NCBI RefSeq assembly: GCF_014858725.1
Contig: NZ_AQGV01000015.1
Location: forward strand, 1,178,001 to 1,242,000
Reading direction: 5' to 3'
Length of the DNA: 64,000 nt
DNA from: Pseudoalteromonas aurantia 208
GTDB taxonomy: Bacteria > Pseudomonadota > Gammaproteobacteria > Enterobacterales > Alteromonadaceae
The translations under genes and the position numbers were made by a program. The notes below the pieces were generated by a model that was given only the letters and a program-made list of their open reading frames with translations, was not told where the DNA came from and searched no databases. Numbering within the stretch: the stretch's first letter is position 1; every line of letters begins with the position of its first letter. Positions 1 through 9,050 of this stretch are shown here, piece by piece.

Positions 1-745
1 GCATATATTTATAAATGTACCCATAACTTATTTCAGTTTCATTTAAGTTATAGACTTTATCCGAAATATAATGGCTTTCTAATAACCAGTCTGCAGGCTC
101 ACTATCAAGGTAATCACTTATAATGGTTTTATTTGACGTTTTTATGAATTCTGCAAACTCACTGTAAGATAGACTCTCATTTTCAATTAAGCGAGTGTCC
201 CACGTTGAATGTAGGTTTGTTTTATCACCAAAAAATGTCACTTTGATCAGGTTTCCGCCACGGTCTTCGCCACGTCCTGCGTGAAATGGTTGGTGGCTAT
301 CACCCACAAGGTGCACTAAAAAACGCAGGGCAAAGCGTTTCTCATCTATTGATTTATCATTAGATTGAAGGGTGTTTTTTGCGTAGTAAATACCATCTAG
401 GATGTGCTTTACTTGATCTTTTGAAGAAATCGTATGGTCAACATGATTATGCATTTTGCTCGCATCTTTAATGTTGATGTAGTGCCATTTTGTAGACTTT
501 TTACGCCAGAAGTCACTGCTGTCAGAGCGCATTTCGTCTGCCCAAGTTGATATTTGCGCCAGTGAACTTTCTTCTAAAAGAGGGGTCAGAGCTTTCGTGG
601 TTGTTTCTGTTAGATGATCTTCAGCAACTTTACCAATAATGCGGTGACCATTTTGGCCCCATGCTACGGCATTAAATGAACTAGACAATACACCCACAAG
701 TGCAATTACAGAGAGCTTTTTAACTAACATATGCATTTTCTTCAT
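1..745 (-). CDS. S1/P1 nuclease, C-terminus cut off by the window edge
   Basis: Reading the minus strand from an ATG at 745 gives an uninterrupted frame to base 1, about 248 residues; the stop lies outside the window. A signal peptide ends near 'FNAVA' and the mature chain then starts with 'WGQNGHRIIG'. S1/P1 nucleases use the mature N-terminal Trp and the following His as zinc ligands. Further ligand motifs are visible in order: 'TWADEMRSD', 'KWHYIN' and 'HLVGDSHQPFH'. The family consists of secreted, three-zinc, single-strand-specific nucleases and phosphomonoesterases, used by marine bacteria to scavenge nucleic acid. UshA at 2881-4479 would act in the same pathway, but is a separate transcription unit. 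Family assignment is firm; substrate range is inferred. Confidence 0.9.
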   Translation of the reverse strand, partial: MKKMHMLVKKLSVIALVGVLSSSFNAVAWGQNGHRIIGKVAEDHLTETTTKALTPLLEESSLAQISTWADEMRSDSSDFWRKKSTKWHYINIKDASKMHNHVDHTISSKDQVKHILDGIYYAKNTLQSNDKSIDEKRFALRFLVHLVGDSHQPFHAGRGEDRGGNLIKVTFFGDKTNLHSTWDTRLIENESLSYSEFAEFIKTSNKTIISDYLDSEPADWLLESHYISDKVYNLNETEISYGYIYKYM

Positions 746-951
746 TGTTAAAAAGTCGCCAATGACGACTATTCGATAAGGTCAATTGTCCGTATTTTTC
801 AAGAAATAAAAAGGACTTAACGGGATTCATAATTTCTTGTCAATAAAGTATTTAATTCAAAGGTTTATAGAGTTTAAGTAAAATTACTTATTGTAATAAG
901 TAAAGATTACTGGTCTAATGGCTAAGTCGGCACTATAAGAATAAATTACCC

Positions 952-1842
952 TTGAGATATCATAACATTCTAATCAATAAACCCTCTATTGTTACATTAT
1001 TGTTTCTATCTATGTGGGCCTGCTGGGTTTTAGGTCAGGCTTTTAGTAAATCAAACATAGATGATGTAGCCCATGTGTTGACACATTCTTACCAATGCAC
1101 GACCTCTTCTATTGCAAATAAATCAGTATTACGGGTGCATGTTCCTATCGAACGATTAGCCATAGACATAAAAGAAGGGCTTTGTGAGAGTAAGGTTGTT
1201 GCCAAGCAGTATGGGCACGTTGAAATATATTGGGGGGGCAACTTAGCTGAGCAAATAGAGTTTTTAGCCAAAGGTGTTGCGGATGTGATATTAAGCAAAG
1301 AGAATGTTATGCAAGCACTCATGGCTGAATCAACACACAACTACCGGCCTATTATTGGTTATCAAAATTACACTGCGTTTTTTATTTCAAATAAAGAGAA
1401 ACCTAAGTTAAATAAAGCCTATTTTTTAGATAAACGAATTGGCTTACTTGACTACCCAACCAGTCGTTCAGGCCATATATTACCAAAACAGGCGTTTAAG
1501 CAGTTAGATATTGATTTAGACGCGTTAGATATTGTTTATGCGAGTACTCATACGTCATTACGAGATAAACTGGCAAAAGGCGAGGTTGATATTATTTCGT
1601 CATATTGGAGAAAAGACGACCAAGTGCGTTTTTCTAATAATTATATAGTCCCAATTGGCGGCGAAATCGTGGGCAGCCGATGGTTTTTAAAAATGAATGA
1701 CGAGAATATAGACTTAGCATGCGAGTTACAATCAGTGATTAGCGCGCTTGCCCGTTCGCAAAGTTCTTCTTATTTCAAGTCATTACAACAGTATTGGCAA
1801 TGCGAGAAATCACCTTATCACTTTTTAGGGGAGCAAGTGTGA
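952..1842 (+). CDS. Periplasmic solute-binding-like protein (SBP_bac_3/PhnD-like fold)
   Basis: The predicted 296-residue protein has an N-terminal hydrophobic segment (about residues 12-30) and a body resembling periplasmic binding proteins: a hinge-like 'ADVILSKENVMQALM', a second lobe beginning 'KRIGLLDYPTSRSG', and 'AKGEVDIISSYWR'. The start is uncertain. TTG at 952 keeps the hydrophobic segment, an in-frame stop at 916-918 excludes an upstream ATG, and the first internal ATG would remove most of the export signal. No clear ribosome-binding site is visible. The stop codon overlaps the ATG of the next gene by one base (TGATG), so the two are translationally coupled. No ABC permease or ATPase is adjacent, so a sensing role is more likely than transport; that is inference. 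Confidence 0.65.
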   Translation: MRYHNILINKPSIVTLLFLSMWACWVLGQAFSKSNIDDVAHVLTHSYQCTTSSIANKSVLRVHVPIERLAIDIKEGLCESKVVAKQYGHVEIYWGGNLAEQIEFLAKGVADVILSKENVMQALMAESTHNYRPIIGYQNYTAFFISNKEKPKLNKAYFLDKRIGLLDYPTSRSGHILPKQAFKQLDIDLDALDIVYASTHTSLRDKLAKGEVDIISSYWRKDDQVRFSNNYIVPIGGEIVGSRWFLKMNDENIDLACELQSVISALARSQSSSYFKSLQQYWQCEKSPYHFLGEQV

Positions 1843-2768
1843 TGCCGCATTGGAAAAATATTACTTTATTCATTGTTATATCAGGTATTTTCACAGGAAT
1901 ATTTTATCGCGCACAAACTATACAAATTGAACAAGACATAAATCAACAAGCATCACAAATTATTACTCGCGTTGCGTTGGACATAAATGCATTGCCCATT
2001 GCTGATCCGTTTTTTAGCTATTCTGGCAACCCAAACGTTGTCGCATCTTATATCGAGAAAATAAACCGCAGGCTTGGGAGCCAAGCGGCGAGGGTATCAC
2101 TAAAAGAAATTAGTATTTCTAAATTACCAGAGCATGATAGTACTGTGGTAAAACCGCTTGCTGCGGCACATCGTACTATATACGTGTCTTTTAATGTTGA
2201 TACCCAGCACAACAAATCAGCCTATATCTTGCCATTTGTTCTCGCGTTATTAAATTCTGCTTTTTTTGGCTGGGTGAGTACTGGGGTTGTACGAGATAAA
2301 GTGCGTACTACCAACACAAATGTTGAGTCAAAAATACCAAAAAGATTGGTTGTTGACCTATATACTAAAACAATTATGCTCAATTGTGCGAAGGAAGATG
2401 CGGTTAAGCTTGCCAATAAACCACTGTGTTTTTATTTAGCGTTGGTCGAGTTCTGCGAAGTGCAACCTGACGTAATACTAAATCAGAATAAAGATGTGCC
2501 CGATGAATTAATGGTAATCGCTGACAAGTATTTTGACAGGTTAATTACATTAGGACACACCATTCGTAAGCGTCCTAACTTTTCTTCGAGTTTGGAAAAA
2601 ACATTAAGTGAGATAAGAGCTGCATTAGATGAGATCATGGCTGAACATAGCGAGCTTAAAATGAAGTATTACCCACCAAAAGCACATGGTGAGGGCTCCC
2701 GTTCTAAATTACATAGTTATGGCTTATCTGACGTTTTGCTCGCAGATATTGAAGTGATCGGGAAGTAA
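1842..2768 (+). CDS. Uncharacterised two-helix membrane protein, partner of the upstream binding protein
   Basis: I start it at ATG 1842, preceded by 'GGGGAG'; an ATG 48 bases upstream is in frame but lies inside the previous gene. The 308-residue product has a first membrane helix at residues 7-23, a region of about 100 residues that should be periplasmic, and a second helix near residues 127-150. A charged cytoplasmic C-terminal domain follows with a striking run 'DKYFDRLITLGHTIRKRPNF' and then 'KTLSEIRAALDEI'. I do not recognise a named domain. The layout (periplasmic sensor, helix, cytoplasmic basic helical domain) suggests signalling across the inner membrane together with the coupled binding protein. 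Confidence 0.7.
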   Translation: MPHWKNITLFIVISGIFTGIFYRAQTIQIEQDINQQASQIITRVALDINALPIADPFFSYSGNPNVVASYIEKINRRLGSQAARVSLKEISISKLPEHDSTVVKPLAAAHRTIYVSFNVDTQHNKSAYILPFVLALLNSAFFGWVSTGVVRDKVRTTNTNVESKIPKRLVVDLYTKTIMLNCAKEDAVKLANKPLCFYLALVEFCEVQPDVILNQNKDVPDELMVIADKYFDRLITLGHTIRKRPNFSSSLEKTLSEIRAALDEIMAEHSELKMKYYPPKAHGEGSRSKLHSYGLSDVLLADIEVIGK

Positions 2769-2836
2769 CAAAATTTACAACGTGACAATTAAACGCAGCA
2801 ACTAACTGATGCATGTGTAGAGGTCTGTTATTGAAC

Positions 2837-2872
2837 TTAAGGCATAGCCCATATAGGCGCTATGCCTTTTAA
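2837..2872. terminator. Bidirectional intrinsic terminator between convergent genes
   Basis: A 10-bp perfect stem (AAGGCATAGC at 2839-2848, GCTATGCCTT at 2859-2868) with a 10-nt loop and a TTTT tail on the plus strand. It lies between the convergent ends of the membrane protein gene and ushA. The U-tract is short on the minus side. Confidence 0.7.
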
Positions 2873-2880
2873 AGTCTAGA

Positions 2881-4479
2881 TTATAGCTGGTCGACTTTAA
2901 TTGGAGAGTGGTTTTGGAGATAATTGATCAATACTTCAGAGTCAGTTAAATCACTCGAAGCAAACCCTGAGTGTTTATTAAGCAGTGGGTAGCCATCTCC
3001 ACCTGCGGCATTATAGCTGTTAATACTCATGGTATAAGTTCTATCAGCTTGAAATGCCTCACCCTTTATCTTTAAGTTGACTAATTTTCCAGATTCAATA
3101 TCAAATGTTATACCATAGTACTGTAAGTAAGCACCTGAATCTGCAGGAAATTGAGTAACAACATTCAGGTATTGATATAGTTGCTCACCTGTAAAGGTAA
3201 TTTTTGTGATCCTGTTTTTAAATGGGTGTACTTTTAGTACGTCCTTATAACTGACATCACCCGCTTTAATACTATGACGTATACCGCCACCACTGATAAG
3301 GCCAAAATCAGCGTTCACCGCAGCCATTTGTGCCTTTATGATCAAGTCAGCCAGTTTGCTTTGCTTAAACCGAACGGTATTTCGGCCTCCATCTAAGTAT
3401 TTGTCGATTGACCCGACCTTTTTAGCTAATTGCTTTTCACCGATAGATTGATAAGGTTGTAGGAAGTCTTGTAGCTTTTTGTCAGGTTTTATATGCGATT
3501 GAACATAATTGCCATCGGCTTTTTTAAGGTTGACCGGGATGAGTTCATAGCTTAGTAGTGATTTCTGGCCATTTTCAATTTTAAACTCTGCTTTGCCGAC
3601 GTACTTACCCCACTCGTGTGCCTGCATAATCCAAGTGCCATTTTGTTGATCTGGCTGACATGATTTACCAGGCGCAAAATGCGAGTCTTCAGCACCTGTA
3701 TCAGTTACACAAATGGGTTCTTGAGAATGGCCACCAATAATAATGTCTAATGTCCCCGGTGCTAGTGCACGTGCTAACGTTACGTCACCAGGCGCATTTA
3801 TTCCGTATTTACCATCGTGATAATGGCCCATGTGAGTTACTGCAATCATGACATCGATGTTTTGTTTTGCACGAATTTCATCAACGACCTGTTTGGTAAT
3901 AGCTGATGGCTCCACAAAATCTAGTTCCCCAATATAAGTAGGGTTAGCAATTTTTGCAGTATCTACCGTTGTTAGACCGACAATACCTATGGTTAAGCCA
4001 CCTTTATTTATAATGGTATAAGGTTGATAGGCGTGAGAGTGATCGTCTTTGTTCAAAATATTGGCTGATAACAAAGGAAAGTTAGACCAAGCAATTTGCT
4101 TGTCTAAAATAGATAAGGGATTATCGAATTCGTGATTACCTATCGCCATTGCATCATAACCGATTAGGCTCATCCCTTTAAAGTCAGGCTCGGCTTTTTG
4201 CAAATCAGACTCAGGGATCCCAGTATTGATATCACCACCAGAGAGCAGTAAAACACGATGACCTTTATTGGCTGCGGTAAGTCGTAATTCATCTATGAGT
4301 GTTTTTCGAGCTGCCATGCCATACTCACCATCTTCGTTATGCCAAAAGCGGCCATGATGATCATTGGTATGCAAAACAGTTAAGTATTTGGCTTTAGATT
4401 CCGAGGTGTTATCAGAAGACGTCGGTAATAAGTTACATGCCGATAAAAGCAAGCAACTCGCGAACAAAGTTATGCGCAT
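2881..4479 (-). CDS. ushA: UshA-type 5'-nucleotidase / UDP-sugar hydrolase, lipoprotein
   Basis: The 532-residue protein matches the UshA layout. It has a lipobox ('LLSAC', Cys15), then an N-terminal metallophosphatase domain with 'HTNDHHGRFW' (residues 37-46), 'SGGDINTG', 'AIGNHEFDNP', 'VTHMGHY' and 'IGGHSQEP' as the dimetal-site motifs, and a C-terminal 5'-nucleotidase domain with 'SGGGIRHSIKAG', 'PADSGAYLQ' and 'NAAGGDGYP'. It hydrolyses nucleotides and UDP-sugars outside the inner membrane so that nucleosides and phosphate can be taken up. Escherichia coli UshA is a soluble periplasmic protein; the lipobox here indicates membrane anchoring, as in Vibrio NutA. It is monocistronic or heads a small unit. 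Confidence 0.93.
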   Translation of the reverse strand: MRITLFASCLLLSACNLLPTSSDNTSESKAKYLTVLHTNDHHGRFWHNEDGEYGMAARKTLIDELRLTAANKGHRVLLLSGGDINTGIPESDLQKAEPDFKGMSLIGYDAMAIGNHEFDNPLSILDKQIAWSNFPLLSANILNKDDHSHAYQPYTIINKGGLTIGIVGLTTVDTAKIANPTYIGELDFVEPSAITKQVVDEIRAKQNIDVMIAVTHMGHYHDGKYGINAPGDVTLARALAPGTLDIIIGGHSQEPICVTDTGAEDSHFAPGKSCQPDQQNGTWIMQAHEWGKYVGKAEFKIENGQKSLLSYELIPVNLKKADGNYVQSHIKPDKKLQDFLQPYQSIGEKQLAKKVGSIDKYLDGGRNTVRFKQSKLADLIIKAQMAAVNADFGLISGGGIRHSIKAGDVSYKDVLKVHPFKNRITKITFTGEQLYQYLNVVTQFPADSGAYLQYYGITFDIESGKLVNLKIKGEAFQADRTYTMSINSYNAAGGDGYPLLNKHSGFASSDLTDSEVLINYLQNHSPIKVDQL

Positions 4480-4549
4480 AATATAATTTTGTGGAATAAA
4501 ATAGTTAGGCCCTAGTTTAAACTAAAAGCTCTAAGAATAAATGCAAATA

Positions 4550-4735
4550 TTAGGAGTTTTTTGATACCTCATTCGCTGATTGTACAGCCATGCTTCTTCG
4601 TTGCAGTTCATTCTTGGCAATGTGAGACTTTAAATGATCGGTTTCAACCATCCAATTTAAAAATGTCACAGGCAAATCACGATATGATTCACCACTATGC
4701 AACCCAAAATCACAGATTTCTTTTTCGTTATTCAT
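4550..4735 (-). CDS. DUF3820-family small protein
   Basis: A 61-residue acidic-to-neutral soluble protein containing 'FGLHSGESYRDLPVTFLNWM', which fits the DUF3820 signature (a Gly-rich turn, then 'dlP..YL.W'). Pfam describes the family as putative quorum-sensing-regulated virulence factors, but no biochemical function is established. The SD-like 'TAGG' sits directly against the ATG, just after a GC-rich hairpin (4743-4771). It lies between ushA and the MAPEG gene on the same strand, with gaps of about 70 and 106 bases. Confidence 0.7.
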   Translation of the reverse strand: MNNEKEICDFGLHSGESYRDLPVTFLNWMVETDHLKSHIAKNELQRRSMAVQSANEVSKNS

Positions 4736-4742
4736 CCTAGAC

Positions 4743-4771
4743 AGCCCCGATTGTTTTTATTTTTCGGGGCT
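4743..4771 (-). other. GC-rich hairpin in the leader of the DUF3820 gene
   Basis: AGCCCCGA and TCGGGGCT form a perfect 8-bp stem around a 13-base loop that is A-rich on the minus strand. It lies 8 bases before the DUF3820 start codon and downstream of the MAPEG gene. There is no U-tract after the stem, so it is not a standard terminator; it could affect translation initiation or the upstream mRNA end. Confidence 0.4.
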
Positions 4772-4841
4772 TATCCTATCAAAATATTTCAAGAGGAAAA
4801 GAACAATAGGTTACAAGGTGATGCTTTTTTATAACCTTTTG

Positions 4842-5267
4842 TTATAAAAGTGTGAATATTATTGCTGCCCATTGAATAATAAGAAAGACACAGCCGATAA
4901 GAAATGTGCGGTATCGCATGAGTACATGATTGGTACTGAGGTGTATGTAACTATGGACTAGTCTAGAAATCACGAAAAGCACCGCACCCAGAGCAAAGAC
5001 CCATGACACTTTATTCAAGGCAATAGCCAACACACATACAACGAAAAATAGCATAGGAATTTCAAATTGATTACTGAAATTTCTTCCCGCAACGATGACA
5101 TCTTCGGGCGCGGTCGTCAGATCCATCGTTTTAAATGCATTTTTATCGACTAACTTATTCTTGGCCGCTTTGAATCGGCGTTTACCCATAATAAACATCA
5201 CCAAAAGTGTGAGTAGAGTTTGGCCAAACATAGCGAATATGACTAAAAGTAACGGAGTGTGCTGCAT
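4842..5267 (-). CDS. MAPEG-family membrane protein
   Basis: The 141-residue protein has four hydrophobic segments and the MAPEG features: an N-terminal helix, a basic loop 'GKRRFKAAKNK', 'AGRNFSNQFEIPMLFFVVC' in the second helix, and 'ALGAVLFVISRLVHSYIH' in the third. 'RNFSNQFE' is the glutathione-site-like segment of this family (membrane-associated proteins in eicosanoid and glutathione metabolism). Bacterial members are mostly uncharacterised. It is transcribed divergently from the M16 peptidase gene. Confidence 0.85.
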   Translation of the reverse strand: MQHTPLLLVIFAMFGQTLLTLLVMFIMGKRRFKAAKNKLVDKNAFKTMDLTTAPEDVIVAGRNFSNQFEIPMLFFVVCVLAIALNKVSWVFALGAVLFVISRLVHSYIHLSTNHVLMRYRTFLIGCVFLIIQWAAIIFTLL

Positions 5268-5373
5268 ATTAAGATGCCTTTTTACAGAGTGTTACAAACA
5301 AAGTACGTTTATGATTGCAAATTGGCAAGGAAATTATGACTATATTAAATAGTAAATTTATTATGGAAAGTAT

Positions 5374-8253
5374 ATGAAAAGATTATTCGCATTAAGTGCA
5401 CTGTCGCTGTTCGTCATTACGGGCTGCTCTACGACATCAACGGTCAATAATAGCGTTTCAGCTTCTTTGATTTCAGACTCTTTAATTGTCAGTCCAAATG
5501 ATACTCGACAATATGAAACAATGACACTTGAAAATGGTATCGATGTGTTATTGATCTCAGATCCAAAAGTAGAAAAGTCGGCAGCTGCATTAAGTGTGGG
5601 GGTCGGGTTGCTTCATGACCCTATGAGTCAACAAGGCATGGCACATTATCTTGAGCATATGCTTTTTCTGGGGACTGAGCGTTACCCAGATTCAAAAGGG
5701 TATACCAATTTTATGACGCAAAATGGGGGCGTTCATAACGCTTATACTTGGCTTGATATCACCAATTATATGTTTAAAGTGAACAATGATGCTTATGACG
5801 AAGGACTTGATAGATTTTCTGATTTTTTTAAAGCGCCGAAGCTTTACCCTGAATACACAGATAAAGAAAAAAATGCCGTAAATGCAGAATGGTCAATGCG
5901 CAGAGAAATGGATTTTTTTGGTCAATTCAAACTCTCTAGAAATATGCTGGGTGATCATGCCGCCAACCGCTTTTTAATCGGTAATTTAGAAACATTGGGT
6001 GATAAAAAAGACAGCAACTTGCACCAAGAAACGGTGGCATTTTACAACCAATATTATTCGTCGAATATAATGAAAGTCGCCATGATTTCCAATTTACCGA
6101 CTCAGGAAATGGCGTTAAAAGCGAAAAAATACTTTTCCACAATTGAAAATAAAAATATCGAGAAGCCAGAAGTCGTCAAAGCCATCGACTTTTCAACAGT
6201 GGGCAAAAAACGGATTCACTATGTACCTAATGAAGATGTAAAGCAGCTAAAAATTGACTTTACCATCGAGAACAATAGCGCTGATTTCGCAGTAAAACCC
6301 AACTATTTTGTCACATATTTATTGAGTAATGAAATGACCGGTGGGCCTGCACAAGTGCTCAAAGACAAAGGATGGATTTCTAGTTTAACAGCCTATGCAA
6401 GTCCCGCCATGTATGGCAACTATGGTTCGTTAACGGTTGATATCAATTTAACGGATGCGGGTATGGCAAAGCGTTCAGATATTGTCGCGGCTGTTATGCA
6501 ATATATTTCGTTAATTAAAAAGCAAGGTGTAGATAGTAAATACTTCAATGAGATCAACACGTCTCTTAGTAATGAGTTCCAGTTTTTAGAAAAGGGAGAT
6601 GAATTTAGTTATGTCAGTAACTTAGCCGATAATATGCAAAAATATCCGCTAAATCACGTGTTGAATTCAGGTTATCATTACGCACAGTTTGATAAAAAAG
6701 CGGTTAATAATGTGCTCGAGCAATTAACGCCTGAACGGTTGCGAGTATGGTATATCAGTCAACAAGAGCCTGCGGATAGCCAACTGCACTTTTATGATGG
6801 TAAGTATCAAATCGCAAAGATCAGTGATGAAGAAGTTGCAAATTGGAATAAAGCGACAGATCTTAACTTAGAGTTACCATCAATCAACCGCTTACTACCA
6901 CAGAAGTTCGATATTAAAACCACAGCTAAACAAGCAAAAGCAGGTGTTTCTGAGGTATACAATGATGAGCGGATCACCATATGGCATTCAGCGAGTGAGC
7001 GGTTTTCTCACCAACCGAAAGGGTCAATGGATATTTTTATCAATACTGCAACACCTAATACGAGTATCAAACACGATGTGGCAATGCATTTGTGGGCAGA
7101 TCTGTTTGGCTTACAACAAAGTCGTTTGATCACAGAAGCGAGTGTCGCTGGTATGTCGGTTAGTTTGGCACCGAGCAATGGTTTAATTTTATCGGTTTCA
7201 GGCTTTACTGATAAGCAACCAACGCTTGTAAGTCAAGCACTAAAAAGTGTTGAGCTAAGTGTAGATGAGGTAACATTTTCTCAGGCGGTGGATAGATATC
7301 GCCGCGGGTTACTAAACGCTAAAAAGCAATTCCCATTCCGTCAGGCGTTTGGCCAATATTCAAAGCTTATACGGTCCGGAAATTATGACTTGGGCGCTCA
7401 ATTAGAGGTGCTAGACAGTATCACTGTCGCCGAGTTTAATGCATTACAGCAACAAACGTTAACCGAAAATAATATTCGAGTGTTTAGTTATGGAAATTAT
7501 GAGCAAGCAGAATTGGCTGTCATTGCAGCTAAAATAAATGAAGTACTGCCAGCAGCGAAATTGATCACCCAATACACAAAATCTAAACACCTAGTGCCAA
7601 AAGCAGGACAGACGTTAGTATGGCAGCAGGATATAGATGTTGCAGATGTGGCTATCGTCGATATGTATGTTAACCCAACGCCAGGATACACACAAAAAGC
7701 GGCTGGCTTATTACTTAAATCACACTTTAGTCAGCATGCATTTGAAACCCTAAGAACAGAAGAGCAATTAGCCTATGCGGTTGGCGTAACCGCACAAAGC
7801 ATTGATGACTATTCCGCGATAGGGTTATATATTCAAACTCCGGTGAATGATGTAAAAAAAATGCAGGCACGTTTTGACCTATTTAAAACGCAATATAGCA
7901 AAACGCTGAATGATTTGGATGATGCAACGTTTACTGATCTGAAAAATGCATTGTTAGTATCTTTAAAAGAAGAACCTAAGAATTTAGGGGATGAATTACG
8001 ACCTTTAATCGCTGATTGGTATAGAGAACGTTATGACTATGACTCAATGGACAAGTTAATTAATGCGGTGGCGCAATTGTCATTGAGTGACATCAAATCG
8101 TATTATCAACAAACAATGCTGAATAACACAGCGCCTAGAATTAACGTTCAAATGAGAGGCAAGAAGTTTGCGGATGAACCATTTGCGCAATTGCCAAACC
8201 AAACGGTTGTGCACTCTTTAGAGGAACTTTATAAGCAAATAAAAATGAAATAG
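5374..8253 (+). CDS. M16 (insulinase/pitrilysin) zinc peptidase, lipoprotein
   Basis: A 959-residue protein with a lipobox 'ITGC' (Cys18), preceded by 'GGAAAG' 6 bases before the ATG. The inverted zinc motif HxxEH is 'HYLEH' (residues 91-95) in 'MAHYLEHMLFLGTERYP', with the distal Glu region 'EKNAVNAEWSMRREMD' about 75 residues later. The length fits the full pitrilysin layout of four M16 half-domains, only the first catalytic. 'HAFETLRTEEQLAYAVGV' in the C-terminal half is the conserved substrate-binding segment. These enzymes degrade oligopeptides inside a closed chamber. The lipoprotein signal places it on the periplasmic side, unlike the soluble E. coli PtrA. Confidence 0.92.
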   Translation: MKRLFALSALSLFVITGCSTTSTVNNSVSASLISDSLIVSPNDTRQYETMTLENGIDVLLISDPKVEKSAAALSVGVGLLHDPMSQQGMAHYLEHMLFLGTERYPDSKGYTNFMTQNGGVHNAYTWLDITNYMFKVNNDAYDEGLDRFSDFFKAPKLYPEYTDKEKNAVNAEWSMRREMDFFGQFKLSRNMLGDHAANRFLIGNLETLGDKKDSNLHQETVAFYNQYYSSNIMKVAMISNLPTQEMALKAKKYFSTIENKNIEKPEVVKAIDFSTVGKKRIHYVPNEDVKQLKIDFTIENNSADFAVKPNYFVTYLLSNEMTGGPAQVLKDKGWISSLTAYASPAMYGNYGSLTVDINLTDAGMAKRSDIVAAVMQYISLIKKQGVDSKYFNEINTSLSNEFQFLEKGDEFSYVSNLADNMQKYPLNHVLNSGYHYAQFDKKAVNNVLEQLTPERLRVWYISQQEPADSQLHFYDGKYQIAKISDEEVANWNKATDLNLELPSINRLLPQKFDIKTTAKQAKAGVSEVYNDERITIWHSASERFSHQPKGSMDIFINTATPNTSIKHDVAMHLWADLFGLQQSRLITEASVAGMSVSLAPSNGLILSVSGFTDKQPTLVSQALKSVELSVDEVTFSQAVDRYRRGLLNAKKQFPFRQAFGQYSKLIRSGNYDLGAQLEVLDSITVAEFNALQQQTLTENNIRVFSYGNYEQAELAVIAAKINEVLPAAKLITQYTKSKHLVPKAGQTLVWQQDIDVADVAIVDMYVNPTPGYTQKAAGLLLKSHFSQHAFETLRTEEQLAYAVGVTAQSIDDYSAIGLYIQTPVNDVKKMQARFDLFKTQYSKTLNDLDDATFTDLKNALLVSLKEEPKNLGDELRPLIADWYRERYDYDSMDKLINAVAQLSLSDIKSYYQQTMLNNTAPRINVQMRGKKFADEPFAQLPNQTVVHSLEELYKQIKMK

Positions 8254-8453
8254 TCCAATACAGTGGGGTGAACGCAGGTGTGTTCCCCCTTACTTTAGCC
8301 GACACAATTTACACTTCAGCCAAGTCACGAACATCGAAACACATTAATGTCGTTTAATTATCACTCAATTGTAATGCGCTAAGCTCTATGATGAATAAAT
8401 AGTGACTGCTGAAACCAAAATGTAAGTTACGATTACTGATAAAAATAATGATT

Positions 8454-9050
8454 TTATTTATCGGCGTATAACGCTTCAAGTTCGGTTGCAATATCTGAGT
8501 TTAATGCGGCCCAATTCGCTTCAAGTGCGCTGATGAGTGATTGGTAGCCGTCGGCTTTAAGCGCATTAGATTTGAAGAAGTAACTTGATTTTACTAAGTT
8601 TTTCTTGCCCTCTTTAGAAGAGAATATATACCAATTTCCAGATATTATTCCGCCATGGTCATCATGACCGGCAAAATCATTAACATGTATTTCGACCTCA
8701 AAATAGTCTGAAAATGTCGTTGAGACTCTGGCATTGATAATTTGCCATCCATGTAACTGTGAAGACAGCATTTGCTGAGCAGACTTATAAAGCATGTGCT
8801 TTGGGTGCTCTGACCAATAATTAAAATTTGCAATGGAAACACTATGATTGGTGTGAACTTGCACGATTGCTTGTTGATCAGATACACCAATTAGCTTGAC
8901 CGGTTTTAGGAGTAAAGTGCCGTTCGGTACTGCGGCACTCGTTATAGCTGGGGTCGTATTAAATTGATAATAATTGACCGCATTTTGTGAATTACCGCTG
9001 CACCCACTAATAAACAAAATGACCCATATTATTATTAACAAACCCTTCAT
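8454..9050 (-). CDS. pqiC: PqiC, outer-membrane lipoprotein of the Pqi transport system
   Basis: A 198-residue lipoprotein (lipobox 'FISGC', Cys17) of the ABC-transport auxiliary / YmbA-PqiC family. It begins after the signal with 'YYQFNT', a mid region 'LLLKPVKLIGVSDQQ' and a C-terminal helical tail. Its ATG overlaps the stop of pqiB by one base (TAATG), so it is the last gene of pqiABC. PqiC forms rings at the outer membrane that receive the PqiB needle. Confidence 0.85.
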   Translation of the reverse strand: MKGLLIIIWVILFISGCSGNSQNAVNYYQFNTTPAITSAAVPNGTLLLKPVKLIGVSDQQAIVQVHTNHSVSIANFNYWSEHPKHMLYKSAQQMLSSQLHGWQIINARVSTTFSDYFEVEIHVNDFAGHDDHGGIISGNWYIFSSKEGKKNLVKSSYFFKSNALKADGYQSLISALEANWAALNSDIATELEALYADK

